64,000 nt of DNA, taken from NCBI GenBank assembly GCA_046483065.1, contig JAWODW010000017.1:1-64000 (forward strand), written 5' to 3'. The notes under the pieces were generated by a model, which saw only the letters and a list, made by a program, of their open reading frames with translations, did not search any database and had not been told where the DNA came from. The translations under genes and the position numbers were made by a program. Position 1 is the first letter of the stretch. Every line of letters starts with the position of its first letter. Origin of the DNA: JAWVYT01 sp046483065 (GTDB lineage: Bacteria > Gemmatimonadota > Gemmatimonadetes > Longimicrobiales > RSA9). Shown in pieces: positions 8,708 to 16,204 of the stretch.

Positions 8708-9829
8708 ATGAGCGAGAAATCGACTGCCGACCTCCTGGACACGATCGTCGGCTCGCTGGGCTCCATGCCCGTGCGCGCCATGGAGGAAGTGATCCGGCGA
8801 GGTGAGGAGGCCGGGCCACCGACCGTCGCGCTGCTGGATGATCTGCTCGAGGCCGCGGCGTCGGGGGAGCGGCCGCTGGAGCCGATCTGGCTGGTGATCC
8901 TGCTGGGCGAGCTGCGATGGACCCGTGCGATCCCATCGCTGCTCGCGGTGCTCGACACGTCGGCACCCGGGTTCATCGGGCTGCCGTCGGTGACCGCCGA
9001 CGCGCTGGCCCGGATGGGGGCCGGAGCGGTGGACGGCCTCGTCGCCCGCCTCGACAACGCCCCTCCGCACCGACGACTGTGGGTGTACTCGGCATTGCGC
9101 GGGATGGATGACGACCCGCACGCGCGATCGCGGCTCCGGGCGGCCGTGCGCGGGGACCAGGAGCTGGCAGCCGTGGTGGCCGCGGCCGACGAGGACGACG
9201 GTCGGGCCCCGGGACCGGATTTCCGGCTGCGCTATCGTCCGGTCCCGTGGCTGGGGATCCCGGAGCCGGGGTGGGCCGGCTGGGCGGTCCTGGAGCGGGT
9301 CGCCGGCAGGCCGCTGGGACGCAGTCGCCTGCCCGGCTACCCCTTCCCGCGAGTGCTCCCGGAGCCGCCCCCCACGTGCGCCCGGTGTGGCGGGCCGGTC
9401 TCCCGAGCGTTGCGTACCCTGGTCTGCCCGTGCACCGCCGTGTTCATGCCGGCCTACCTCCACCGCTCCCTCGCCGACGCGGAGGAACGGGATGGGTTCC
9501 GCGACGTGTTCGCGGTGCTCGAGGCCGTGGAAAGGGCGGCGCGACGCCTCGTCCTGAGGCCCGAGCCGCACGGCAAGCAGGCCCTCGCCGATTGGAGGGA
9601 GCGGCTGACCGAGCTGTGCGACCTCTGGCAGGGCTGCGTCTGGCTCATCGAGCAGGGCGCCGAAGACGTGCCCGGCGCACGGGAACGGCTGCTGGACGAG
9701 CTCTACCTCGCCGCAGGGATCCACGGCGACCCCAATCGGCTGGTGGCGTGGTCCGAGCACGGACCGTCCCGGCGCCCGCCCGTCTGGCGGCGACCGTCCC
9801 CCGTCCGCCCGCGGCGACGGAAAGCGTGA
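8708..9829 (+). CDS. HEAT-repeat-like protein with a Cys4 zinc-ribbon-like insert
   Basis: The 373-residue cytoplasmic protein is of unknown function. Residues about 1-160 are helical pairs in the style of HEAT repeats (LLDDLLEAAAS, LVILLGELRWTRAIPSLL, LARMGAGAVDGLVARL). The middle holds CARCGG (about 224-229) followed by CPC (about 240-242), a Cys4 set suited to one zinc ion. The C-terminus has more helices and ends in a very basic tail (about 12 Arg in 22 residues). I chose ATG 708 bases into the 8 kb block (8708) because upstream codons look non-coding. I do not recognise the family. The basic tail and zinc site would fit nucleic-acid binding, as inference only. Confidence 0.75.
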   Translation: MSEKSTADLLDTIVGSLGSMPVRAMEEVIRRGEEAGPPTVALLDDLLEAAASGERPLEPIWLVILLGELRWTRAIPSLLAVLDTSAPGFIGLPSVTADALARMGAGAVDGLVARLDNAPPHRRLWVYSALRGMDDDPHARSRLRAAVRGDQELAAVVAAADEDDGRAPGPDFRLRYRPVPWLGIPEPGWAGWAVLERVAGRPLGRSRLPGYPFPRVLPEPPPTCARCGGPVSRALRTLVCPCTAVFMPAYLHRSLADAEERDGFRDVFAVLEAVERAARRLVLRPEPHGKQALADWRERLTELCDLWQGCVWLIEQGAEDVPGARERLLDELYLAAGIHGDPNRLVAWSEHGPSRRPPVWRRPSPVRPRRRKA

Positions 9830-9867
9830 CGCAGTGCGGGGCGGGGGACCGCGCGTCGAGGCATGTC

Positions 9868-9916
9868 TTGAGGTCGTCAAGATCCGGTGTTACCTTACTC
9901 ATAGTAAGGTAACACC
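9868..9916 (+). promoter_or_regulatory. vapBC promoter and perfect palindromic operator
   Basis: GGTGTTACCTTACT (9886-9899) and its exact reverse complement AGTAAGGTAACACC (9903-9916) are separated by three bases, giving 14 perfect pairs. TTGAGG (9868-9873) followed after 17 bases by TACCTT (9891-9896) is a plausible promoter whose -10 box lies inside the operator. VapB-type antitoxins (usually with VapC) bind such palindromes and repress their own operon, so this is the expected autoregulatory site. Confidence 0.75.
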
Positions 9917-9930
9917 ATCGGGGGTACGTC

Positions 9931-10185
9931 ATGACGCAGCGCGAGATCAAGCTGACCACCAAGCGCCAGGCCACCTTTCCGGCCGCGTTGTGCCGGGAAT
10001 TGGGCGTGCGTGCCGGGGACCGCCTGGTGCTCGAGCGGCGGGACATCGACGGCGAGCCCGCGTGGCTGCTGCGCAAGCCGCGTCCGGACTGGTCGTGGGC
10101 GGGCTCCCTGCGAGGATACGCGTCGGACCGATCGCACGACTGGGAAGCGATCGAGCGGAGCATCGAGCGCGGGCGGTCGGGGTGA
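9931..10185 (+). CDS. vapB: AbrB/MazE-type antitoxin of a VapBC module
   Basis: The 84-residue protein begins with a swapped-hairpin AbrB fold (residues 4-45: TTKRQATFPAALCRELGVRAGD), the usual DNA-binding domain of VapB antitoxins. A C-terminal tail (DWEAIERSIERGRSG) would wrap the toxin. It should neutralise the PIN-domain toxin encoded immediately downstream and repress the operon through the palindrome at 9886-9916. The start is supported by CGGGGG a few bases upstream. The stop codon overlaps the toxin GTG start (GTGA), which suggests coupled translation. Confidence 0.9.
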   Translation: MTQREIKLTTKRQATFPAALCRELGVRAGDRLVLERRDIDGEPAWLLRKPRPDWSWAGSLRGYASDRSHDWEAIERSIERGRSG

Positions 10186-10580
10186 GCCTGGGGCTCGATA
10201 CGTCGGTCGTCGTACGGCTTCTGGTGGGTGAGCCGGAGCCACAGTATCGGGCCACCCGGGAGCGGCTCCAGCGGGCGCACGCGGAAGCGGAGACCGTCGT
10301 GGTGACGGACCTGGTGGTGGTCGAATCCTATTTCGCGCTCCGCCACCACTACGACGTCCCGGACGCGGAGGTGAGGAGGAAGTTGAGGCAGTTCCTGGAG
10401 TCCGGCGTGGTGGTGGCGCGGCCGCGGGGCATGGCGGCGTTGCTCGAGCCGGGCGCCCCGCCGGGTCTGGCCGACCGGCTCATCCATCACCGCCACGCTG
10501 AACTGGGTGCATTGACCCTGACGTTCGACCAGGCCCAGGCCAGGATTGCCGGCACCGAGATGATAGCCTCCGGGTCGTGA
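10182..10580 (+). CDS. vapC: PIN-domain ribonuclease toxin
   Basis: The 132-residue protein is a VapC-type toxin, an endoribonuclease using Mg2+ held by acidic residues. Visible PIN motifs are LDTSVVVRLL (first Asp at residue 6), VVVESYF (Glu in the second helix) and the C-terminal DRLIHHRHAELGALTLTFD (Asp of ADR and of TFD). The GTG start at 10182 overlaps the antitoxin stop by the GTGA arrangement, so toxin synthesis depends on antitoxin translation. The RNA target cannot be predicted from sequence. Confidence 0.9.
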   Translation: MSLGLDTSVVVRLLVGEPEPQYRATRERLQRAHAEAETVVVTDLVVVESYFALRHHYDVPDAEVRRKLRQFLESGVVVARPRGMAALLEPGAPPGLADRLIHHRHAELGALTLTFDQAQARIAGTEMIASGS

Positions 10581-10586
10581 TGGTAC

Positions 10587-10630
10587 GTCAATACAACCGT
10601 ATTGACAATACGACGGCCCGGGCCTAGTGT
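10587..10630 (+). promoter_or_regulatory. Strong promoter with overlapping 8-bp inverted-repeat operator (leaderless)
   Basis: GTCAATAC (10587-10594) and GTATTGAC (10599-10606) form a perfect dyad with a four-base loop. The right arm contains the consensus -35 TTGACA (10602-10607). After 17 bases comes TAGTGT (10625-10630), and the ATG of the next gene is at 10637. The predicted transcription start therefore falls on or next to the start codon, so the mRNA is probably leaderless. The dyad is a natural binding site for the ribbon-helix-helix protein it precedes. Confidence 0.65.
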
Positions 10631-10636
10631 CACGTC

Positions 10637-11128
10637 ATGACCACGAAATCGAGTCAACTCCAGATCCGGGTGACGCCCGCCCAGAAGGCGGCGCTGAAGC
10701 GGCTGGCGGCGCGGGCCGGTGCGGATCTGTCGAGCTACGTGCTGTCGCGGGCGCTGCCGCCGAGTCGTGCGCGGCTCCATGAGGTCCTCGACGCGCTGCG
10801 GGGGGGCGCGGACCGACGGTACGCGCTCGCCGAGCTGAACGACCTGCTGACGGAGCTGACGGCCCTCGAGCTACCGGCCGCGGTGGCCGGGGCGGACCTC
10901 GAGGGGCTGGGCCCGGTGGAGCGGAACTACGTGGCGGCCATGGTGGAGCAGGCGTCGGTGATGAAGGGTGTGGAGCCACCGGCGTGGGCGGGCGAGGTGG
11001 AGCCGCTGGCCGAGCCGTACTTCGCCACGTCGTTGGGGAGTCTGCGGGAGCATCTGCTGCGTTCGTCTCCGGTGGCGTTCAAGCGGCGCAACATCTTCGT
11101 GGACGCGACGGTGGGGGACCGGGTGTGA
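10637..11128 (+). CDS. Ribbon-helix-helix (CopG/DUF1778-like) protein, likely antitoxin or repressor
   Basis: The 163-residue protein begins with a ribbon-helix-helix DNA-binding motif (residues about 6-36: LQIRVTPAQKAALKRLAARA, then SSYVLSRAL), typical of CopG and DUF1778 antitoxins. A further about 115 residues of helical sequence follow, longer than a plain antitoxin. It lies 10 bases upstream of a nucleotidyltransferase gene and downstream of an inverted-repeat operator. The context suggests a two-gene toxin-antitoxin-like unit in which this protein represses and perhaps neutralises. No Shine-Dalgarno is needed if the message is leaderless. Confidence 0.75.
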   Translation: MTTKSSQLQIRVTPAQKAALKRLAARAGADLSSYVLSRALPPSRARLHEVLDALRGGADRRYALAELNDLLTELTALELPAAVAGADLEGLGPVERNYVAAMVEQASVMKGVEPPAWAGEVEPLAEPYFATSLGSLREHLLRSSPVAFKRRNIFVDATVGDRV

Positions 11129-11138
11129 GGGAGTTCCG

Positions 11139-11663
11139 ATGAAGCTGACGCGGGAGGCCATCCTCGAGCTGTTCGAGCTGCTGGACCGGGAGCTTGCCAC
11201 GGAGGACGTCGAGGGAGAGGTCTACCTGGTCGGGGGCGCGGTGATGTGTCTGGCGCTGGAGGCGCGGGACGCCACCCGGGATGTGGACGCCGTGTTCGCG
11301 CCGACGGCGGTCATCCGTGAAGCGGCGTCGCGTGTGGCGGTGCGAGCGGATGTGCCGGATCGGTGGCTGAACGACGCGGTGAAGGGCTACCTGAGCCCTC
11401 GCGGCGAGTTCGATCCGTTCCTCGATCTGCCGCACCTGCGCGTGTTCGTGGCGAGGCCGGAGTATCTACTGGCGATGAAGTGTGCCGCCATGCGTCTGGG
11501 TGAGGAGTTCCGGGACCTGGAGGACGTGCGTTACCTGCTCCGCTTCCTGAATATCGGCACCGTGGACGAAGCGCTCGGGATCGTGACGCGCTATTTCGAC
11601 GAATCGCGGCTCATGCCGAAGACGCGTCTCGCGCTCTCAGAGCTGCTTCCGCGCCGCGCCTAG
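11139..11663 (+). CDS. Nucleotidyltransferase-fold protein (DUF6036-like), possible toxin
   Basis: The 174-residue protein shows the minimal nucleotidyltransferase signature: VGGAVMCLAL (residues about 29-38) followed by RDATRDVDAVF, i.e. G-G then D-x-D with the two catalytic aspartates. The C-terminal helices (EEFRDLEDVRYLLRFLNI) resemble those of DUF6036 and AbiEii/MenT-like proteins. Members of this fold transfer nucleotides to RNA or proteins, and some are toxins. The partner gene with a DNA-binding domain lies 10 bases upstream. I chose ATG 11139 because GAGGGAG precedes it. The toxin role is inference from context. Confidence 0.8.
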   Translation: MKLTREAILELFELLDRELATEDVEGEVYLVGGAVMCLALEARDATRDVDAVFAPTAVIREAASRVAVRADVPDRWLNDAVKGYLSPRGEFDPFLDLPHLRVFVARPEYLLAMKCAAMRLGEEFRDLEDVRYLLRFLNIGTVDEALGIVTRYFDESRLMPKTRLALSELLPRRA

Positions 11664-11722
11664 CGCGTTCATCGTCGCTTCGCCGCGTCGTCGCGGTGAT
11701 GTCGGTTCGAGAAGGGCGAGCA

Positions 11723-11751
11723 TTGCAGCGGCCCCGGTCCCTCTCTAGTGT
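11723..11751 (+). promoter_or_regulatory. Predicted promoter of the ankyrin fragment
   Basis: TTGCAG (11723-11728), a 17-base spacer and TAGTGT (11746-11751) are followed within 5 bases by ATG 11756. The -10 sequence is identical to that of the ribbon-helix-helix operon at 10625, and the very short distance again implies a leaderless or nearly leaderless message. Confidence 0.4.
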
Positions 11752-11755
11752 AGTG

Positions 11756-12000
11756 ATGCCGAGATTCGGCCCCCACGAGATCGCCCGGCGCGGAGACACC
11801 GAGGGGATGGAGGCCCTGCTGGATGACGGCCTCGACCCCGCCCTCGCGGACGACCGGGGGTTCGACCTCCTCATGGTCGCCGCCTACAACGACCAGCCCG
11901 ACATGGTCGACCTGCTGCTGGAACACGGGGCCGACCCCGACGCCCACGACCCCGCCGGGAACACGCCCCTCATCGGCACGGGCTTCAAGGGCCACACCAC
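11756..12000 (+). pseudogene. Truncated ankyrin-repeat gene
   Basis: The first about 80 codons encode clear ankyrin repeats: GDTEGMEALLDDGLDPALADD, then GFDLLMVAAYNDQPDMVDLL and HGADPDAHDPAGNTPLIGTG. Where a family member would continue with FKGYxDVVxxLL, the sequence after GFKGHTT turns into non-ankyrin sequence. The frame then runs on into dnaE2 in a different reading frame, stopping only at 12211. The gene has therefore lost its 3' part, either by deletion or by a rearrangement that placed dnaE2 here. The promoter and first repeats remain intact. Confidence 0.6.
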
Positions 12001-12090
12001 CGCCGCCCCACCTAGCAGGAACACTTGCCCCAGCCCCCCACCCGATGCCATCGTAGACTTTCGGTATATCTTCGGGTTACGGGAGGTCGG

Positions 12091-15000
12091 GTGGCGGTGG
12101 ACTACGTGGAGCTCAGGACACACAGCGCGTTCTCCTTCGGCGATGGCGCGTGCACGCCGGAGACGCTTGTGGAGACGGCGGCGGGGCAGGGGTACCGCGC
12201 GCTGGGCCTGACGGACCGGTCGGACCTGGGCGGCGCCATCCGGTTCGCGCTGGCGTGTCGCCGGGCGGGGATCAAGCCGGTGGTGGGCGCCGAGATCGTG
12301 GTGGACGGCCACCCGCTGGCGCTGCTGGCCCGGAGCGCCGAGGGGTTCCGGAACCTGGGCGCGCTGGTGACCCGGTCGCGGATGGGCGACTGGGGCGAGT
12401 GGCTGGATGAGAAGGAGGCGCTCAGCGCTTCGTATTCGGGGTCGGACTCGGGGTCGGGGGGCGGGTCCCCCGGCTCCGGGATGTCTTCCAACCTCCGCGT
12501 CGATCGCGACGGCCGGGTCCGAACGCGCGCCACCGCGGTCACGCCTCGCCGGAAGATCGAGCCCCCACCCCCAGTCCCCCAGTCCCCCGCCCGGAACGGT
12601 GGATCCAGGACCATCGCCGCCGACCACCGGCGATCCGGCCTCGCCGCGAACCCAATCCCCCAGTCGCGGGCCGGCGCCGGGAGGGGTTCGGGGCGGGGAA
12701 GGGGCGCCGGCCCGCCCCCCCGGGGCCAGCCCTCCCTCACCCTCGCCGACCTGGAAGGGCGCACCGACGGTCTGCATCTGCTCACCGGGCCGCCGAGCGG
12801 GGAGCTGGCGTCGCTGATCCGGGCGGGCCGACCGGAAGAAGCGCTCTTCCTCCTGTCCCGGCTCCGGGAGCTCTTCCCGGGCCGGCTGGCGGTGGAGGTC
12901 CAGCTGCATCACGTGTCGGGCGACGAGGCGTCGCTGGCCGCGTCGCTCATCGAGCTGGCCGGGAGGCAGGGGATCCCCTGGGTCGTCTCGAACGACCCCC
13001 GGTACGTGGACGGAGGCAGTCGCCTGGTGCACGACCTTCTGACGGCGCACCGGGCGGACATGGACGTGGACACGGCGGCGAGCTGGGGGGTGCTGCACCC
13101 GAACGGGGAGTGGCGGCTGAAGTCGCCTGACGAAATGGCCAAGCTGTGGGAGGGCCGGGAGGGGCTGGAGGAGGGGCTTCGGGAGTCCGCCCGGATCGCG
13201 GACGCGTGCGCGTTCGACCTGAAGTGGGTGCGCCCGCCGCTGCCGAAGTTCCCGGTGCCCCGGGGCCACGACGACGCTTCGTGGCTGCGGGAGCTGACGT
13301 TCCGGGGCGCCGAGAAGCGGTGGGGCACGGTGGACGCGCGGCAGCGTGCGCAGCTGGAGCACGAGCTGGGGGTGATCGGTCGGCTGGACTTCTCGGGCTT
13401 CTTCCTGGTCATGTGGGACGCGGTGCGGGAGGCCCGGGAGCGGGGGATCCTGTGCCAGGGGCGAGGGAGCGCGGCGAACTCGGCGGTGGCGTTCTGCCTG
13501 GAGATCACGGCGGTGGACCCCGTCCGGCACGGGCTCCTGTTCGAGCGGTTCCTGTCCGAGGCCCGGACCGACGGGCTGACGGAGGCGCCGGACATCGACG
13601 TGGACTTCGAGATGCACCGCCGCGAGGAGATGCTGGACTACATGTACACGCGGTACGGGCGCGCGCACGCGGCCATCACGGCGGTGACCCAGGTCTTCCA
13701 CGCGCCCACGGCCATCCAGGACTGCATGCGGGCGCTGGGCTGGCCGGCGGAGACGGCGTTCACGCTCTCCAAGCGGCTCCGGGGTCGGGAGCCCAGCGAG
13801 GCGGCGGAGGCGCTGGAGGAGGGCATGGCCGCCGAGTGGGGCGTGGACATCGCCTCGCCGAAGGGCCGGGCGCTGCTCTCGGCGCTGCGGGTGTTGGACG
13901 ACGTTCCCCGGCTCCGCTCGACGCACCCCGGCGGGTTCGTCCTCTCCGCCGAGCCCCTGGGCGAGTACCTGCCCATCGAGGAGACGACCATGGGGCGGAC
14001 CATCCTCCAGTTCGACAAGGACGATCTCGACGCCGCCGGCGTGCCCAAGTTCGACTTCCTGGGGCTCGGCGGGCTCAGCGTGGTCCACAAGGCGTTCGAC
14101 GCCATCGAGGAGCGGACGGGCCGGAAGCTGGAGCTGTACAACCTGCCGGTGGACGACCCGGAGACGTACGCCATGATCGGCCGGGGCGAGACGCTGGGGA
14201 CGTTCCAGATCGAGTCGCGGGCCCAGATCCAGTCCATCCTCCGGACCCGCCCCGAGCGGCTCTACGACATCGTGGTGCAGGTGGCGCTGATCCGGCCGGG
14301 CCCGATCCAGGCCCGGTTCGTGAGGCCCTACACCCGTCGCCGGCTCGGGCTCGAGGAGGTGGAGTACCTCGATCCCCGGCTCGAGCCCATCACCCGGCGC
14401 ACCTACGGGATCCCCATCTTCCAGGAGCAGGCCATGGCCATCTCCATGGCGCTGGGCGGCTTCACCGCCGCCGAGGCCGACGAGCTGCGCCGGGCCATGG
14501 GCCACCGGAAGAAGCTGCCGAAGCTCCACGCCGCCATCCAGCGGCTCCGGGCACGGATGGAGCAGAACGGCGTCGCGCCCGACGTGGCCGAGCAGATCAC
14601 CGACGACCTGTACTCGTTCTCGAACTACGGCTTCCCCGAGTCTCACGCCTGGAGCTTCGCGCTGATCGCGTACGCCACGGCGTACCTCAAGGCGCATTAC
14701 CCGGCCGAGTTCCTCATGGCCATCCTCAACGCGTGGCCCATGGGGTTTTACCCCCCGGCGACGCTCGTCCACGAGGCCCGTAGGAACGGTGTGACCGTGC
14801 TTCCGCCATGTCTTCGTGACGGCGAATGGGAGTGCACGCTCGAGAGCCTCGTGGACGAGCGTCGCCTTCCCGCCACCACACCCCGAGGGGGGGATGACGT
14901 TCGCGGCGAGGCGGGTTCGCGGGGTGGCGGCAGCGATTCGGGCTCATCCGGTGATTCCGGCGGGAGACTGGGGGACTGGGGGGGTGGCGGGGCCGGCTCG

Positions 15001-15885
15001 CCGGCGGAGCTCGGGGTTCACGGTGAGGCTGGTGCTTCGCCGCGACGTCCGCGGCGAGGCTGCCCCCAGTCCCCCAGTCCGGCCCGGAAACGTGCGGTCG
15101 CCGAAAACGGTGCGATCTACCGCGAGTCCGAATCCACCGCGAAGCAGGCATCCCCCCCTCAGGAGGGGGAGGGAGCCGGGGAACGGCCCGCAGTGAGAAT
15201 TGGTTGGAAACACATCAAGGGGCTGGGAGAAGACGCGCGCGATCGGCTGCAGCGGGCGGCGGAGAGCGGGCCGTTCACCGGCGTAGGGGATGTGGTGCGG
15301 AGGGCGGGGCTGGGAAGGGCGGATGCCCTCCACCTTGCCAGGGCGGGCGCCTTCGAGGCCTTCGAGCCCGGGCGGCGGAAAGCGGCGTGGGAAGCGCTCC
15401 GGGCCGCCGGCGATGTCCTGCCCCTGGCCCCCGCCCGCCACCTCCCCTTCGACCCCGAGGAGATGGGCGAGGAGGAACTCATCTTCCTGGACTACCTGGC
15501 CACCGGGATCACTGTGGCCGGCCACCCCATGGAGCACATCCGCCACCGGCTCGACCAGCACGGCGTGGCCTCGTCCGCGGACCTCGACGACGTGCCCGAC
15601 GGATCGCCCATCCTCGTGGCCGGGCTCGTGGTGGCACGCCAGCACCCGGCCACCGCCAACGGCACGGTGTTCATCCTCCTCGAGGACGAGCACGGCTTCA
15701 TCAACGCCATCGTCCCGCCACCGGTCTACGCCGCCAACCGGGAGACCATCCACCACGCACCCTTCCTCCTCATCCAGGGCCGCTTCGAGCGCGAGGACCG
15801 GGTCATGAACGTCATCGCACAGCGGTTCAAGGAACTGAACCGCGACCAGTCGATCCGGAACCGGACCGCCCATGGAAGGCGGTAG
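12091..15885 (+). CDS. dnaE2: Error-prone DNA polymerase (DnaE2/ImuC type) with two large in-frame insertions
   Basis: The 1264-residue protein is a C-family polymerase of the error-prone DnaE2/ImuC branch, used in damage-tolerant synthesis. An N-terminal PHP domain begins VELRTHSAFSFGDG. The polymerase core carries PDIDVDFE (catalytic aspartates) and FDFLGLGGLSVVHKAFD, and a C-terminal OB-fold follows (GSPILVAGLVVARQHPATA). Family members are about 1030-1080 residues. The excess is two low-complexity insertions, residues about 98-213 in the PHP domain and about 919-1033 before RIGWKHIKGLGED. Both are copies of a palindromic repeat and have no stop. GTG 12091 follows GGGAGGT. No imuA/imuB partners lie nearby. 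Whether the enlarged protein is active is unknown. Confidence 0.92.
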   Translation: MAVDYVELRTHSAFSFGDGACTPETLVETAAGQGYRALGLTDRSDLGGAIRFALACRRAGIKPVVGAEIVVDGHPLALLARSAEGFRNLGALVTRSRMGDWGEWLDEKEALSASYSGSDSGSGGGSPGSGMSSNLRVDRDGRVRTRATAVTPRRKIEPPPPVPQSPARNGGSRTIAADHRRSGLAANPIPQSRAGAGRGSGRGRGAGPPPRGQPSLTLADLEGRTDGLHLLTGPPSGELASLIRAGRPEEALFLLSRLRELFPGRLAVEVQLHHVSGDEASLAASLIELAGRQGIPWVVSNDPRYVDGGSRLVHDLLTAHRADMDVDTAASWGVLHPNGEWRLKSPDEMAKLWEGREGLEEGLRESARIADACAFDLKWVRPPLPKFPVPRGHDDASWLRELTFRGAEKRWGTVDARQRAQLEHELGVIGRLDFSGFFLVMWDAVREARERGILCQGRGSAANSAVAFCLEITAVDPVRHGLLFERFLSEARTDGLTEAPDIDVDFEMHRREEMLDYMYTRYGRAHAAITAVTQVFHAPTAIQDCMRALGWPAETAFTLSKRLRGREPSEAAEALEEGMAAEWGVDIASPKGRALLSALRVLDDVPRLRSTHPGGFVLSAEPLGEYLPIEETTMGRTILQFDKDDLDAAGVPKFDFLGLGGLSVVHKAFDAIEERTGRKLELYNLPVDDPETYAMIGRGETLGTFQIESRAQIQSILRTRPERLYDIVVQVALIRPGPIQARFVRPYTRRRLGLEEVEYLDPRLEPITRRTYGIPIFQEQAMAISMALGGFTAAEADELRRAMGHRKKLPKLHAAIQRLRARMEQNGVAPDVAEQITDDLYSFSNYGFPESHAWSFALIAYATAYLKAHYPAEFLMAILNAWPMGFYPPATLVHEARRNGVTVLPPCLRDGEWECTLESLVDERRLPATTPRGGDDVRGEAGSRGGGSDSGSSGDSGGRLGDWGGGGAGSPAELGVHGEAGASPRRPRRGCPQSPSPARKRAVAENGAIYRESESTAKQASPPQEGEGAGERPAVRIGWKHIKGLGEDARDRLQRAAESGPFTGVGDVVRRAGLGRADALHLARAGAFEAFEPGRRKAAWEALRAAGDVLPLAPARHLPFDPEEMGEEELIFLDYLATGITVAGHPMEHIRHRLDQHGVASSADLDDVPDGSPILVAGLVVARQHPATANGTVFILLEDEHGFINAIVPPPVYAANRETIHHAPFLLIQGRFEREDRVMNVIAQRFKELNRDQSIRNRTAHGRR
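12382..12735 (+). repeat. Palindromic repeat element, copy A (inside dnaE2)
   Basis: This copy lies within the PHP-domain coding region. Landmarks are GACTGGGG at 12388-12395 and the double motif CCCCAGTCCCCCAGTCC at about 12569-12585, with AACGGTGG 11 bases further on. A second ATCCCCCAGTC occurs at about 12657. The inserted peptide is rich in Gly, Ser, Pro and Arg (PPVPQSPARNGG). Borders are estimated from where similarity to the DnaE2 family stops. Confidence 0.6.
14840..15190 (+). repeat. Palindromic repeat element, copy B (inside dnaE2)
   Basis: GACTGGGGGACTGGGGG at 14966-14982 and its exact reverse complement at 15063-15079 make 17 perfect pairs around an 80-base loop. AACGTGCGG follows 10 bases after the right arm (15089-15097), as in copy C. 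Near the right border CCCCCCTCAGGAGGGGG is a second small hairpin. The copy is read in frame, in a different reading frame relative to its core than copy A. Confidence 0.7.
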
Positions 15886-15893
15886 CATGAACG

Positions 15894-15963
15894 ACAGCGC
15901 CTTCGGCGCGACAGGACCGCAGCGCCGTCGGCGCGAAAGACAGCAGCGCCTTCGGCGCGACTG
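15894..15963. repeat. Three short GCGCC-TTC-GGCGC hairpins
   Basis: AGCGCCTTCGGCGCGA occurs twice exactly (15894, 15944 region). A near copy with a GTC loop (AGCGCCGTCGGCGCGA) lies between them. Each forms a 5-bp hairpin with a three-base loop. They start just after the dnaE2 stop and could act as a terminator or as a processing structure. Confidence 0.6.
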
Positions 15964-16204
15964 GGGGAGCGGCCGTCGCGGCGGGGCTGCCTCGCCGGGC
16001 TCGACGGCCGGTTCGCGGCGATTCCAGCCTGCTGGGTGTGGACTGGGGGACTGGGGGATCGGACTCGGGATGCCGTTCGTTTCGCCATCCCCGTCTTCGC
16101 GGGCTCTCCCAGTCCCCCAGTCCTTGCCGCGAACGTGCGGCTGCCGGGGGTCGATCCACCCCGCAGAGGTTGAGCATCGATGGACCGTCATCCCCCAGTC
16201 GTCG
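15950..16204 (+). repeat. Palindromic repeat element, copy C (intergenic)
   Basis: GACTGGGGGACTGGGGG at 16041-16057 faces CCCAGTCCCCCAGTC at 16108-16122 across a 50-base loop. AACGTGCGG follows 10 bases later (16132-16140), at the same distance as in copy B. Upstream, GGTTCGCGGCGATTC matches the region before the left arm of copy B. A further CCCCCAGTCG occurs at about 16194. Together with the triple hairpin it fills the gap between dnaE2 and the next gene. Confidence 0.65.

Noticed and set aside
11884..14772. 962-codon minus-strand open frame opposite dnaE2
   Set aside because: It is a shadow of the GC-rich dnaE2 coding strand. It has low-complexity His/Arg/Pro composition, no start site and no family features.
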